From positions 1 to 6,661 of the forward strand of contig DMBB01000221.1 of the NCBI GenBank assembly GCA_003446295.1: a DNA stretch of 6,661 bases. The letters are read 5' to 3'. Both the position numbers and the translations under genes were made by a program. Under the pieces are notes generated by a model, which worked only from the letters and a program-made list of their open reading frames with translations, was not told where the DNA came from and searched no databases. The stretch's first letter is position 1. The number at the start of each line of letters is the position of its first letter. Positions 1 through 5,197 of this stretch are shown here, piece after piece. This DNA comes from Erysipelotrichaceae bacterium. GTDB taxonomy: Bacteria > Bacillota_I > Bacilli_A > Erysipelotrichales > Erysipelotrichaceae.

Positions 1-736
1 TGTCAATTCTTTGTTGCAAAAAACAAGTACATCCCCGTGGGTATCTTTGATGCAGGAATGACCACAGGTAATACTGTTCTTCCTGTTTTGTTAATTCATA
101 TCTGTATATCCGGATATCATATGCATCTCTCAGCCTTTCAGGCTGTGAGAAGTACAGGATATAGAGATACAGGAAATCTGCAACCAGACAGAAAGCGATC
201 GTATATACCAGTACCTGCAGGTAATCAGGAAACACCGGGTCATCACTGATCACAGGATCAGATATGATCATAAGATTGTTCAGATGGATCCTGTCTGACA
301 TGACACTGATCAAGGATTCAGATACTGCCTGTGTTAATTGCTTTGCCTCTAACGGGTCTTTATGAACCACCGTAATCTCGATCAGTTCTGTTCCTTCCGG
401 GTTCACTGCTTTCAGGATCTTTCTCAGCTCATCTGTCGTATCCAGGTCAGAGTTCTCTACAACAGGATCTAAGACAGCGTCCTGTGTAATAAGGGATACG
501 ATGTTGGCAGCCAGCTTTGTATTGGCCTGCTGGGAACTGTAGTCCACCTCCCCTGTATCTGATACCTGCGGCATCAGGTACAGCACTGCTGTACTTTGAT
601 AGGATGGCGGACATCCTGTCAGTACATAGATCAGTACGCATACGCTGCATAGTACCGGAATGAAGATCAGTACTTTTCGTTTCTGTCTGACAAGCTTGTA
701 CAGCTCTGTCAGATCCAAATCATTGCTTTGTCTCAT
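1..736 (-). CDS. Second Wzz/CpsC-like chain-length determinant protein, 3' end beyond window
   Basis: A 245-codon minus-strand frame starts at ATG 736 and stays open to the left edge. AGGAGGTG (755-748) lies 11 bases before the ATG. The layout is that of polysaccharide co-polymerases: a short cytoplasmic N-terminus with RQKRK (17-21), a membrane helix at about 22-41, then PSYQSTAVLYL (44-54), which parallels PKYQATSKMYI in the CpsC-like protein of this window. An extracytoplasmic domain follows, then a second helix at about 174-196 and a cytoplasmic part of at least 49 residues. Family knowledge: such proteins set chain length and activate a partner tyrosine kinase. The family call is inferred from topology and the post-helix motif. 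Over the last 60 or so bases the frame becomes less convincing (see findings). It has its own promoter and leader, separate from the operon at 4932-1825, and may begin a downstream biosynthesis operon outside the window. Confidence 0.75.
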   Translation of the reverse strand, partial: MRQSNDLDLTELYKLVRQKRKVLIFIPVLCSVCVLIYVLTGCPPSYQSTAVLYLMPQVSDTGEVDYSSQQANTKLAANIVSLITQDAVLDPVVENSDLDTTDELRKILKAVNPEGTELIEITVVHKDPLEAKQLTQAVSESLISVMSDRIHLNNLMIISDPVISDDPVFPDYLQVLVYTIAFCLVADFLYLYILYFSQPERLRDAYDIRIYRYELTKQEEQYYLWSFLHQRYPRGCTCFLQQRID

Positions 737-747
737 TCGTGCGCAAG

Positions 748-755
748 CACCTCCT
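748..755 (-). promoter_or_regulatory. Ribosome binding site of the second Wzz gene
   Basis: AGGAGGTG on the minus strand, 11 bases before ATG 736, is a near-perfect Shine-Dalgarno sequence. It fixes the start of a gene whose stop codon is not in the window. Confidence 0.8.
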
Positions 756-790
756 GAGCCAATTGTAAATAGGTAAAAATAAAAAAAGAA

Positions 791-879
791 TGCACCGAGT
801 GAAAACCTGACGCACCGCGTGAAAATATGACATGAATATGCCGATTTGCACACGATGAACACAGAATTTCACGCGGTGA
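791..879 (-). repeat. Three copies of a 12-base element (two direct, one inverted) in the second Wzz leader
   Basis: On the plus strand, GCACCGAGTGAAAA starts at 792 and GCACCGCGTGAAAA at 812. Their 19-base units match at 16 positions and lie exactly 20 bases apart. TTTCACGCGGTG at 867-878 is the perfect 12-base inverse of the second copy. In a minus-strand RNA the inverted copy (5') could pair perfectly with the middle copy, or with one mismatch to the distal copy. The distal copy is followed by a T-rich stretch (788-772 on the minus strand). The elements could be protein-binding sites or alternative RNA stems. Confidence 0.8.
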
Positions 880-903
880 TACTTGTATAAATACAGTTGT
901 CAA
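876..903 (-). promoter_or_regulatory. Candidate promoter of the second Wzz gene
   Basis: A consensus -35 TTGACA (903-898) is followed after 16 bases by TATCAC (881-876), which matches four of six -10 bases. Transcription would begin near 869 and give a leader of about 130 bases. The -10 box overlaps the inverted copy of the repeat element, so a protein bound there could block the promoter. The -35 abuts the terminator of the upstream gene. Confidence 0.5.
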
Positions 904-904
904 A

Positions 905-957
905 CGAAAAACAAGGCAATGTAACACATTATTTATTGTGTGCTTTGCCTTGTTTCG
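905..957 (-). terminator. Rho-independent terminator after the sigma-like regulator gene
   Basis: The arms are TTGCCTTGTTTCG (945-957) and CGAAAAACAAGGCAA (905-919), 13 pairs with a two-base bulge, with a nested ACACA/TGTGT stem inside. On the minus strand TTGTTTTTCGTTTG forms the 3' arm and tail, and the stem starts four bases after the stop codon at 961. Confidence 0.7.
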
Positions 958-960
958 TGT

Positions 961-1371
961 TTATTCGTCGATCAATTGTTCCATCAGGTGCTTCTGCAGT
1001 GTCTGACGCTTCATACCGTAGATCTCAGAGACCCGCTCCATAGACAGTCCCTGTACGTATACCATCCAGGCTGCTGCCCGGTAGGAGGGATCAGGGAAGC
1101 TGTTGATCGTATGCAGGATATAAGAGATCTTGGACTTGTATTCTTCCAGTTGTCCTAGCAGTTCATCCTTCCTGTCCATGTACCGGATCACTCTGGATCC
1201 GGTCATGAGAGTTGTATTGCCTGATATGGGATGGTCGAACTCAATGGACTTCACGCCTTCCATCTTTCCCATGACCTGTTTCAATATATCGTTCAGTTCT
1301 CCGATCCTGGCAAGATAGAAGAAGTAGTTTCCGCATTCATTGCGGAATACGTCATATTCATGCCTGTTCAT
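961..1371 (-). CDS. Small regulator with sigma-70 region 4-like C-terminus (phage DUF1492/ArpU/RinA layout)
   Basis: The protein has 136 residues. I chose ATG 1371 because AGGAGG lies nine bases upstream; an ATG at 1389 is part of that Shine-Dalgarno sequence and has none of its own. The middle (about 62-90) is charged and probably helical. The C-terminus (about 92-133) reads DPSYRAAAWMVYVQGLSMER and then VSEIYGMKRQTLQKHL, the pattern of a sigma region 4 or LuxR-like helix-turn-helix with a recognition helix at about 120-131. An N-terminal coil, a short basic linker and a region 4-like end are the layout of small phage late-gene regulators (DUF1492, ArpU, RinA). The family assignment is inference without a search. 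Its start overlaps the end of the 1358-1750 gene by 14 bases, so translation is probably coupled. It may act on transcription of neighbouring polysaccharide genes. No recognisable sigma region 2 is present. Confidence 0.75.
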   Translation of the reverse strand: MNRHEYDVFRNECGNYFFYLARIGELNDILKQVMGKMEGVKSIEFDHPISGNTTLMTGSRVIRYMDRKDELLGQLEEYKSKISYILHTINSFPDPSYRAAAWMVYVQGLSMERVSEIYGMKRQTLQKHLMEQLIDE

Positions 1372-1750
1372 TTCCGAATACCTCCTCATAGATCCTGTCC
1401 AGGAGATACTGGAGCTGCCTTCTGGTCATCTGGAACTGCCAGGCTGTGTCATCCTGCGTATGGTGCTCAATGATCATGTAGGAAAGAATGTCTCCGGCAT
1501 GTTCAATGCCTGTTTCATCTGCTTTGTTCAGTATTGTTTCTACAAATACTGTATTCTCTTTCATGAACCTGTACAGTTCACGTTCTCCTCTCAGATAGTG
1601 ACCTTCAATATCAAGCGGAAAAACATTGTCTTCAAAGACAATGTCTTTCAGGTCATTGTATTTCTGCTCCAGTTCCCGCATGAGTTTCTTTTCCGTCAGG
1701 TATAAGTCACCGGAATGCTTGAACCTTGTTTTCAAGTCACACTTTGTCAT
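1358..1750 (-). CDS. Unrecognised 130-residue protein with HTH-like C-terminus, putative leaderless mRNA
   Basis: I do not recognise this protein. It is soluble and charged, with no signal or membrane segment. Residues 20-36 are probably helical. A C-terminal segment (about 98-125: TQDDTAWQFQMTRRQLQYLL and onward) looks like a helix-turn-helix with TRRQLQYLL as recognition helix. I chose ATG 1750 over the in-frame ATG at 1807, because the longer form would be encoded by the terminator hairpin at 1766-1804 and has no Shine-Dalgarno sequence. ATG 1750 also lacks one, but TATAAT ends six bases before it, so transcription should begin at the start codon itself. It is the first gene of a two-gene unit, overlapping the sigma-like regulator by 14 bases. 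A role as DNA-binding partner or activator is inference. Confidence 0.75.
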   Translation of the reverse strand: MTKCDLKTRFKHSGDLYLTEKKLMRELEQKYNDLKDIVFEDNVFPLDIEGHYLRGERELYRFMKENTVFVETILNKADETGIEHAGDILSYMIIEHHTQDDTAWQFQMTRRQLQYLLDRIYEEVFGNEQA

Positions 1751-1756
1751 AAACCC

Positions 1757-1762
1757 ATTATA
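1757..1762 (-). promoter_or_regulatory. TATAAT -10 box six bases before the ATG (leaderless promoter candidate)
   Basis: A perfect TATAAT on the minus strand is followed by GGGTTT and the ATG at 1750. The usual distance from -10 box to transcription start (about seven bases) places +1 on the A of ATG. No -35 resembling TTGACA exists at 16-18 bases; that region is the 3' arm of the preceding terminator. An activator or T-tract contacts may compensate. Confidence 0.6.
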
Positions 1763-1765
1763 ACC

Positions 1766-1804
1766 AAAAAAAGAGCAGATTCCCTCTGTAAATCCGCCCT
1801 CTTT
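1766..1804 (-). terminator. Rho-independent terminator of the LCP-CpsC-CpsD-secreted protein operon
   Basis: On the minus strand AAAGAG-GG-CGGATT (1804-1791) pairs with AATCTGCTCTTT (1781-1770), 12 pairs with a two-base bulge and a nine-base loop. Seven T follow (1772-1766). The stem begins about 20 bases after the stop of the exported protein gene. Confidence 0.88.
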
Positions 1805-1824
1805 CATGCAATTGTAACGAATTG

Positions 1825-2343
1825 TTACTGTGCGTCTGTGTTCGGAAGAACACCGGCTCTGTTAGCGTTGCTGCCTGTAGCCAGGACAACGAACGGTGAC
1901 AGACCTTCGCCTGGTGAGATGTGGAATGATACATAGCCTGTTGTGTGGCCGATGTAGTCATTCTTCAGGCCGCCATCCCATACGTGGATGACTCTGACAC
2001 CCTGACCGGATGCAACGTTTGCAGGAACGTTGATGTCGATTGACAGTGTGTTCAGATCAAGACCATGGTTCTCAACTTCGTATGTAACGACCTTTCCGTA
2101 ACCAGCGTTAGCTCCAACAGCCTTTGCCTCAGCAGTGCCGTTGTCAACTCTGTATACGAGCAGGTATCCCGTAGCTCCTTCGGGTGCCCAGTCCAGATAA
2201 GCAAGTGCGCCATCTGCTGTACGGCCAACGATCGTCGGCTTAACTTCAGGCTCACTTGTAACAGCAGGACTCGGTGCAGCACCGACTGTAGCAGGGATCA
2301 GCGCCAGGGCGAATGCCGTTAACGCAGTAAGCAGTTTTTTCAT
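1825..2343 (-). CDS. Small exported beta-rich protein with degenerate sortase-like C-terminus
   Basis: The protein has 172 residues. ATG 2343 has GGGGAGG five to six bases upstream. It starts MKKLLTALTAFALALIPA, a clear Sec signal peptide with likely cleavage after A22 (VGA-AP). The mature part is about 150 residues, without cysteine, and looks like beta strands rich in G, V, T and Y. It includes VSFHISPGEGLSPFVVLA (about 140-157), a pattern seen at the ends of Ig-like domains in Gram-positive surface proteins. It ends GVLPNTDAQ. LPNT matches the first four positions of an LPXTG sorting signal, but glycine is replaced by D and there is no hydrophobic segment or basic tail, so covalent anchoring is not expected. 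It is the last gene of the operon, 15 bases after cpsD and before a terminator. Co-transcription suggests a surface or polysaccharide-related role, but the function is unknown. Confidence 0.85.
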   Translation of the reverse strand: MKKLLTALTAFALALIPATVGAAPSPAVTSEPEVKPTIVGRTADGALAYLDWAPEGATGYLLVYRVDNGTAEAKAVGANAGYGKVVTYEVENHGLDLNTLSIDINVPANVASGQGVRVIHVWDGGLKNDYIGHTTGYVSFHISPGEGLSPFVVLATGSNANRAGVLPNTDAQ

Positions 2344-2358
2344 AATTACCTCCCCAAC

Positions 2359-3078
2359 TTACTTCTTGCTTCTACCATAACCATAATCGTTATAACCGTA
2401 CCGGTAATAATGGTTATAATAATAGCCGTTTCCTTTTCTGCCGGTATCCGCACGGTTCAGCACCATGCCTAACATAGGAGTCTCTGTACGCTGCAGCAGT
2501 TGAACAGAGTTTTCTATGAGCTTTCTAGGTGTATCACCGCTTCGTACGACCAGCAGACTGCCGTCGCAGTAACCAGCAACTGTCAGTGCGTCAGCGACAG
2601 AACCCAGAGGCGGCGTGTCGATCAGCACATAATCAAAATTTTGCTTGGTTATGTTAATCATATCACTAAACTTTTTACATTCAAGCAATATCGTCGGATT
2701 TGCAATATTTGTTACAACAGGTATCATGTAACCATTTTCGACATCTGTTTCAAAAATTACATCTTCAATGTCGGATTTTCCAGCCAGGAAATGTTCGATA
2801 CCGATCATGCCGTCCTCGGCGCGAAGACCGTATTTGCTTCTGAGTTCGGAGTTTCTCAGGTCACAGTCAATGAACAGTGTCCTGTTTCCGACTTCAGCCA
2901 GCATCTTCCAGAGCTGTACTGCCACGAAGCTCTTTCCTTCGTTCGGCGTGGAGCTTGTAATCATGATCGTTCTGACATTCTCACCGGAGAAACCAAGATT
3001 GATACGAAGCTGGTTCATTGCTTCGGCGATCTGGAACGGAAGCTCCGGCATCTTATCAAGATATAAATGTTTCATCAT
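2359..3078 (-). CDS. cpsD: CpsD/YwqD-type bacterial tyrosine autokinase (BY-kinase)
   Basis: This 239-residue cytoplasmic ATPase-kinase phosphorylates its own C-terminal tyrosines when activated by the CpsC-type adaptor, and so controls capsule or exopolysaccharide polymerisation and export. Walker A is STPNEGKS (43-50), Walker A' is LFIDCDLR (68-75) and Walker B is DYVLIDTPP (149-157). The segment normally containing PPNP is present as NIANPTILL (124-132), so only the NP is kept. The C-terminus carries nine tyrosines in about 16 residues (GYYYNHYYRYGYNDYGYG), the expected autophosphorylation cluster. The length fits the separate-kinase type of Firmicutes. ATG 3078 overlaps the stop of the CpsC-like gene, with AAGGAG seven bases upstream; a second ATG follows directly at 3075. 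The kinase and family call is firm. The partner is inferred from gene order. Confidence 0.95.
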   Translation of the reverse strand: MMKHLYLDKMPELPFQIAEAMNQLRINLGFSGENVRTIMITSSTPNEGKSFVAVQLWKMLAEVGNRTLFIDCDLRNSELRSKYGLRAEDGMIGIEHFLAGKSDIEDVIFETDVENGYMIPVVTNIANPTILLECKKFSDMINITKQNFDYVLIDTPPLGSVADALTVAGYCDGSLLVVRSGDTPRKLIENSVQLLQRTETPMLGMVLNRADTGRKGNGYYYNHYYRYGYNDYGYGRSKK

Positions 3079-3887
3079 GCCTTAGCTCCTTTCTCTTTTC
3101 TGGACTTCTTTTTCTTATCAGATGACTTCTTGTATTCCTGGTTGAATGCACCAAGGTCGCCTTCCGGAATGACTGCCAGAGGCTGGATGCCGAAGTGCTT
3201 GTATACATCGTCCGGAGTTGTCAGTGTATCGTTCATCAGGAATCTGATGACGAGCACTGCCATACATGCCAGTGCGCCAAGCAGACCGCCGATCAGCGTA
3301 TTCCTGGAATAGGACGGTGAAGACTTTGTGGTCGGTACGATCGCCGGTTCATAGACGCTCGGTTCATCTGTCTGCATGATCCTGGGCAGGTAGATCTTGC
3401 TCTGGTTGGCAATGCTGTTGGCAATGTCAGCAGACAGCTGAGGATCAGGCGTCGTAGCAGTGATCGTAATGATCCTGGTGTCTGTAGGGTTGCTGATGGT
3501 CAGTGTACGCAGCAGCTGTCTGTATGTCATTGTATCCTGCAGACTGAGATCATCGATCACATCTTCCAGCAGAACACGGCTTGTCAGCAGTTCCTTATAG
3601 TCAGCACGCAGCGCATTGGAGATGTTCAGGTCTGACAGATTGACCACAGAGTTCTGGGATGCGGAAACGATATACATCTTTGATGTTGCCTGGTATTTAG
3701 GCGTGATCAGGAACCTGGTTCCTGCAAATGCCAGAATGGCGCCGATGACCAGGCACAGCACGATCTTTTCGATGTTGTCTATCATCAGATAGAACAGCTC
3801 GACAAGATCTATTTCATCTTCTTCCTGCAGATTCGTGTCAATACGCACTTCTCTGACCGCAGTCTGGTTTGTGTTATTCGTAGTCAA
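3075..3887 (-). CDS. cpsC: CpsC/YwqC-type Wzz-family polysaccharide co-polymerase and kinase adaptor
   Basis: The protein has 270 residues, and the start codon is TTG (3887), preceded by AAGGGGG eight bases upstream; no in-frame ATG with a binding site is nearby. EIDLVELFYLM (25-35) is the typical cytoplasmic lead-in. Membrane helices lie at about 41-61 and 198-218, with PKYQATSKMYI (63-73) after the first and a proline-containing stretch (176-191) before the second, as in Wzz proteins. The cytoplasmic tail has DDVYKHFGIQPLAVIPEGD (226-244), the region that in this family contacts and activates the tyrosine kinase, followed by an unusually lysine-rich end (about 253-270). It acts in the membrane to set polysaccharide chain length and activate CpsD. 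It lies 13 bases after the LCP gene and overlaps cpsD by four bases, which supports translational coupling. The basic tail is specific to this protein as far as I can tell. Confidence 0.93.
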   Translation of the reverse strand: MTTNNTNQTAVREVRIDTNLQEEDEIDLVELFYLMIDNIEKIVLCLVIGAILAFAGTRFLITPKYQATSKMYIVSASQNSVVNLSDLNISNALRADYKELLTSRVLLEDVIDDLSLQDTMTYRQLLRTLTISNPTDTRIITITATTPDPQLSADIANSIANQSKIYLPRIMQTDEPSVYEPAIVPTTKSSPSYSRNTLIGGLLGALACMAVLVIRFLMNDTLTTPDDVYKHFGIQPLAVIPEGDLGAFNQEYKKSSDKKKKSRKEKGAKA

Positions 3888-3900
3888 GATAGCTTCCCCC

Positions 3901-4932
3901 TTATCCTTCCTTCTTCTGATAGAACAGTTCCAGAATCGTTTCTGTCAGACTGTCATCATCCAGGTAGTATTCATAATATTCGTGTTCTTCCAGTGTACCG
4001 TCGATCGTCATCAGCTCCAGCTGTTCATAGTCCTGGATCTTTGTGCCAACCGCTGCCAGCGTTCCGCTTTCCATATCCGTTACCGTATACGGTTTGATCT
4101 GTTCCAGGATATCCAGCATGGTCTCTTCATCCAGCGTCATGAACTTCTTCAGGAATGATGACATGTACTGCCGCTGTCTGGCCATTCTTGCCAGGTTGGT
4201 GCCGTCATCCGCCGTGATGCGCGTACGGATGAATTTGATCGCCTGGTCTCCCATCAGGTTGACCTCACTGCCCTGCACAAATGCAGGATCAAGCTTGGTG
4301 TAGTCAGACTGTATGGTGACAGGTACGCCGCCGATGGCGTCATTGACGATCTGTATGGCGTCCATGTTGATGGATGTGTAGCCGTTGATCGGCTGACTCC
4401 AAAGCAGCCCGGATACCGTCATACAGACGTTTCTGCAGCTGTCGTCCAGTCCCCAGCCATAGCCATGGGCCAATGCAAGCTGTTCATGGTTTGTTGTGAC
4501 AACATCGCCGTACTCGTTGATGACAGGTACGTCTACCATACTGTCACGGTTCAGCTGCAGGATGCGCCATGTCTTTGCCTTGTTGTCAAGGACGACCAGC
4601 ATCTGTACATCTGCCTGTCCACCGCCCCAAGCCTGTTCGGCCTTTTCAACGGGACCGGCAATGTCGATGCCCATCATCAGATATGTTTCCACATTCTGTT
4701 TCTGTTCATAGGTGACGCCGTTGATCTCAACGGTCCTGGCCTCGGTAATGACAGGTTCTACATAGACGCTGGACTCACCGCCCTCCGTCTTGTACTTGCT
4801 GTCTTCCCATTTGCTGATGCCGAACCACAGGGCACCTGATGCCGCGAACAGCGCTGCTGCTGCAATTCCCAGCTTTTTCAAATCCTTTTTTAAATCTGTT
4901 CTTCGCAAGTCAGTTCCGTTCCTGCGGGTCAT
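3901..4932 (-). CDS. LytR-CpsA-Psr (LCP) family cell-wall polymer transferase
   Basis: The protein has 343 residues. ATG 4932 is chosen because AGGAGG ends four bases before it; an in-frame ATG at 5001 lies upstream of the predicted promoter -10 and has no binding site. A basic N-terminus precedes one membrane helix at about 21-39, and the rest is extracytoplasmic. LCP signatures in order: YLMMGID (84-90), QADVQMLVVLD (106-116), ILQLNRDSMVDVP (124-136, in place of the usual SIPRD), ALAHGYG (153-159), INMDAIQIVNDAIGGVPV (188-205) and KFIRTR followed by RMARQRQY (233-256), with R236/R238, R249 and R252 as the expected phosphate-binding arginines. LCP enzymes transfer undecaprenyl-linked polymers to peptidoglycan or proteins. 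The C-terminus is acidic and tyrosine-rich (HEYYEYYLDDD). As first gene of the operon it probably attaches the polymer whose length and export CpsC and CpsD control. Confidence 0.94.
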   Translation of the reverse strand: MTRRNGTDLRRTDLKKDLKKLGIAAAALFAASGALWFGISKWEDSKYKTEGGESSVYVEPVITEARTVEINGVTYEQKQNVETYLMMGIDIAGPVEKAEQAWGGGQADVQMLVVLDNKAKTWRILQLNRDSMVDVPVINEYGDVVTTNHEQLALAHGYGWGLDDSCRNVCMTVSGLLWSQPINGYTSINMDAIQIVNDAIGGVPVTIQSDYTKLDPAFVQGSEVNLMGDQAIKFIRTRITADDGTNLARMARQRQYMSSFLKKFMTLDEETMLDILEQIKPYTVTDMESGTLAAVGTKIQDYEQLELMTIDGTLEEHEYYEYYLDDDSLTETILELFYQKKEG

Positions 4933-4989
4933 AATGCCTCCTGCGCATTGCAAAAAGCATAACAAAAATACTTGATGCAAAGCATTGTG

Positions 4990-5018
4990 ATAATACCACA
5001 TTTTTAGCCATATGTAAT
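4990..5018 (-). promoter_or_regulatory. Extended -10 promoter of the LCP-CpsC-CpsD operon
   Basis: On the minus strand ATTACA (5018-5013, four of six -35 bases) is followed after 17 bases by TATTAT (4995-4990), with TGG directly before it forming an extended -10. Transcription should start near 4983 and leave a leader of about 50 bases with ATGCTTTGCAT and related short repeats before the AGGAGG. Confidence 0.65.
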
Positions 5019-5066
5019 GATTTGTTCTCTCAAAACCTTACATTATTTGTATGAACTGCTGATAAA

Positions 5067-5103
5067 ACATGATCAGTATCGTTTTTGAGATGACTAATCA
5101 TGT
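5067..5103. promoter_or_regulatory. Inverted repeat between divergent promoters, possible operator
   Basis: ACATGATCAGT (5067-5077) and ACTAATCATGT (5093-5103) are inverse complements at 10 of 11 positions with a 15-base spacer. The dyad lies between the LCP promoter and the HipA-like kinase promoter, so a bound protein could affect either. It is AT-rich and has no T-tract pattern, so an operator is more likely than a terminator. The regulator is unknown. Confidence 0.4.
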
Positions 5104-5163
5104 GTTTAAAAGAGAAAAATCGTGCAGAACAGGACAATTTCCCCTGTCTGTTAAATATGTCTC

Positions 5164-5191
5164 TTGTTCAATTTCAGAAATGCCGTACAAT
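5164..5191 (+). promoter_or_regulatory. Candidate leaderless promoter of the HipA-like kinase
   Basis: TTGTTC (5164-5169) and TACAAT (5186-5191) are 16 bases apart, and the ATG at 5198 begins six bases after the -10 box. This is the same geometry as the promoter at 1757-1762; TACAATGGAACTATG and TATAATGGGTTTATG match at 11 of 15 positions. No Shine-Dalgarno sequence precedes this ATG or the in-frame ATGs further upstream. Confidence 0.5.
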
Positions 5192-5197
5192 GGAACT

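Noticed and set aside
610..613. Lipobox LTGC in the second Wzz protein (C42), suggesting a lipoprotein
   Set aside because: The following PSYQSTAVLYL and a second membrane helix fit a Wzz protein, where this region is a transmembrane anchor; the match is probably chance.
762..767. TACAAT as -10 box for the second Wzz gene
   Set aside because: It would place the transcription start at the ribosome binding site, and no -35 lies upstream.
791..879. CRISPR-like array
   Set aside because: There are only two direct units, placed head to tail with no spacers, and no cas genes.
733..927. Minus-strand 64-codon frame covering the second Wzz leader
   Set aside because: It starts inside the terminator at 905-957, has no Shine-Dalgarno sequence and unusual composition; its four-base overlap with the Wzz start is likely chance.
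1751..1807. Upstream ATG extending the 130-residue protein by 19 residues
   Set aside because: The extension is encoded by the terminator hairpin and T-tract and has no Shine-Dalgarno sequence.
2500..3066. Long plus-strand frame opposite the tyrosine kinase gene
   Set aside because: It is antisense to a gene with intact Walker motifs, rich in C and H, and has no binding site or family resemblance.
4933..5001. Upstream ATG extending the LCP protein by 23 residues
   Set aside because: The ATG at 5001 lies upstream of the predicted -10 (4990-4995) and has no ribosome binding site; ATG 4932 has AGGAGG at good spacing.
5069..5197. Upstream ATG adding 43 residues to the HipA-like kinase
   Set aside because: There is no binding site, the extension contains the operator-like dyad and promoter boxes, and it does not resemble the start of related kinases as I recall them.
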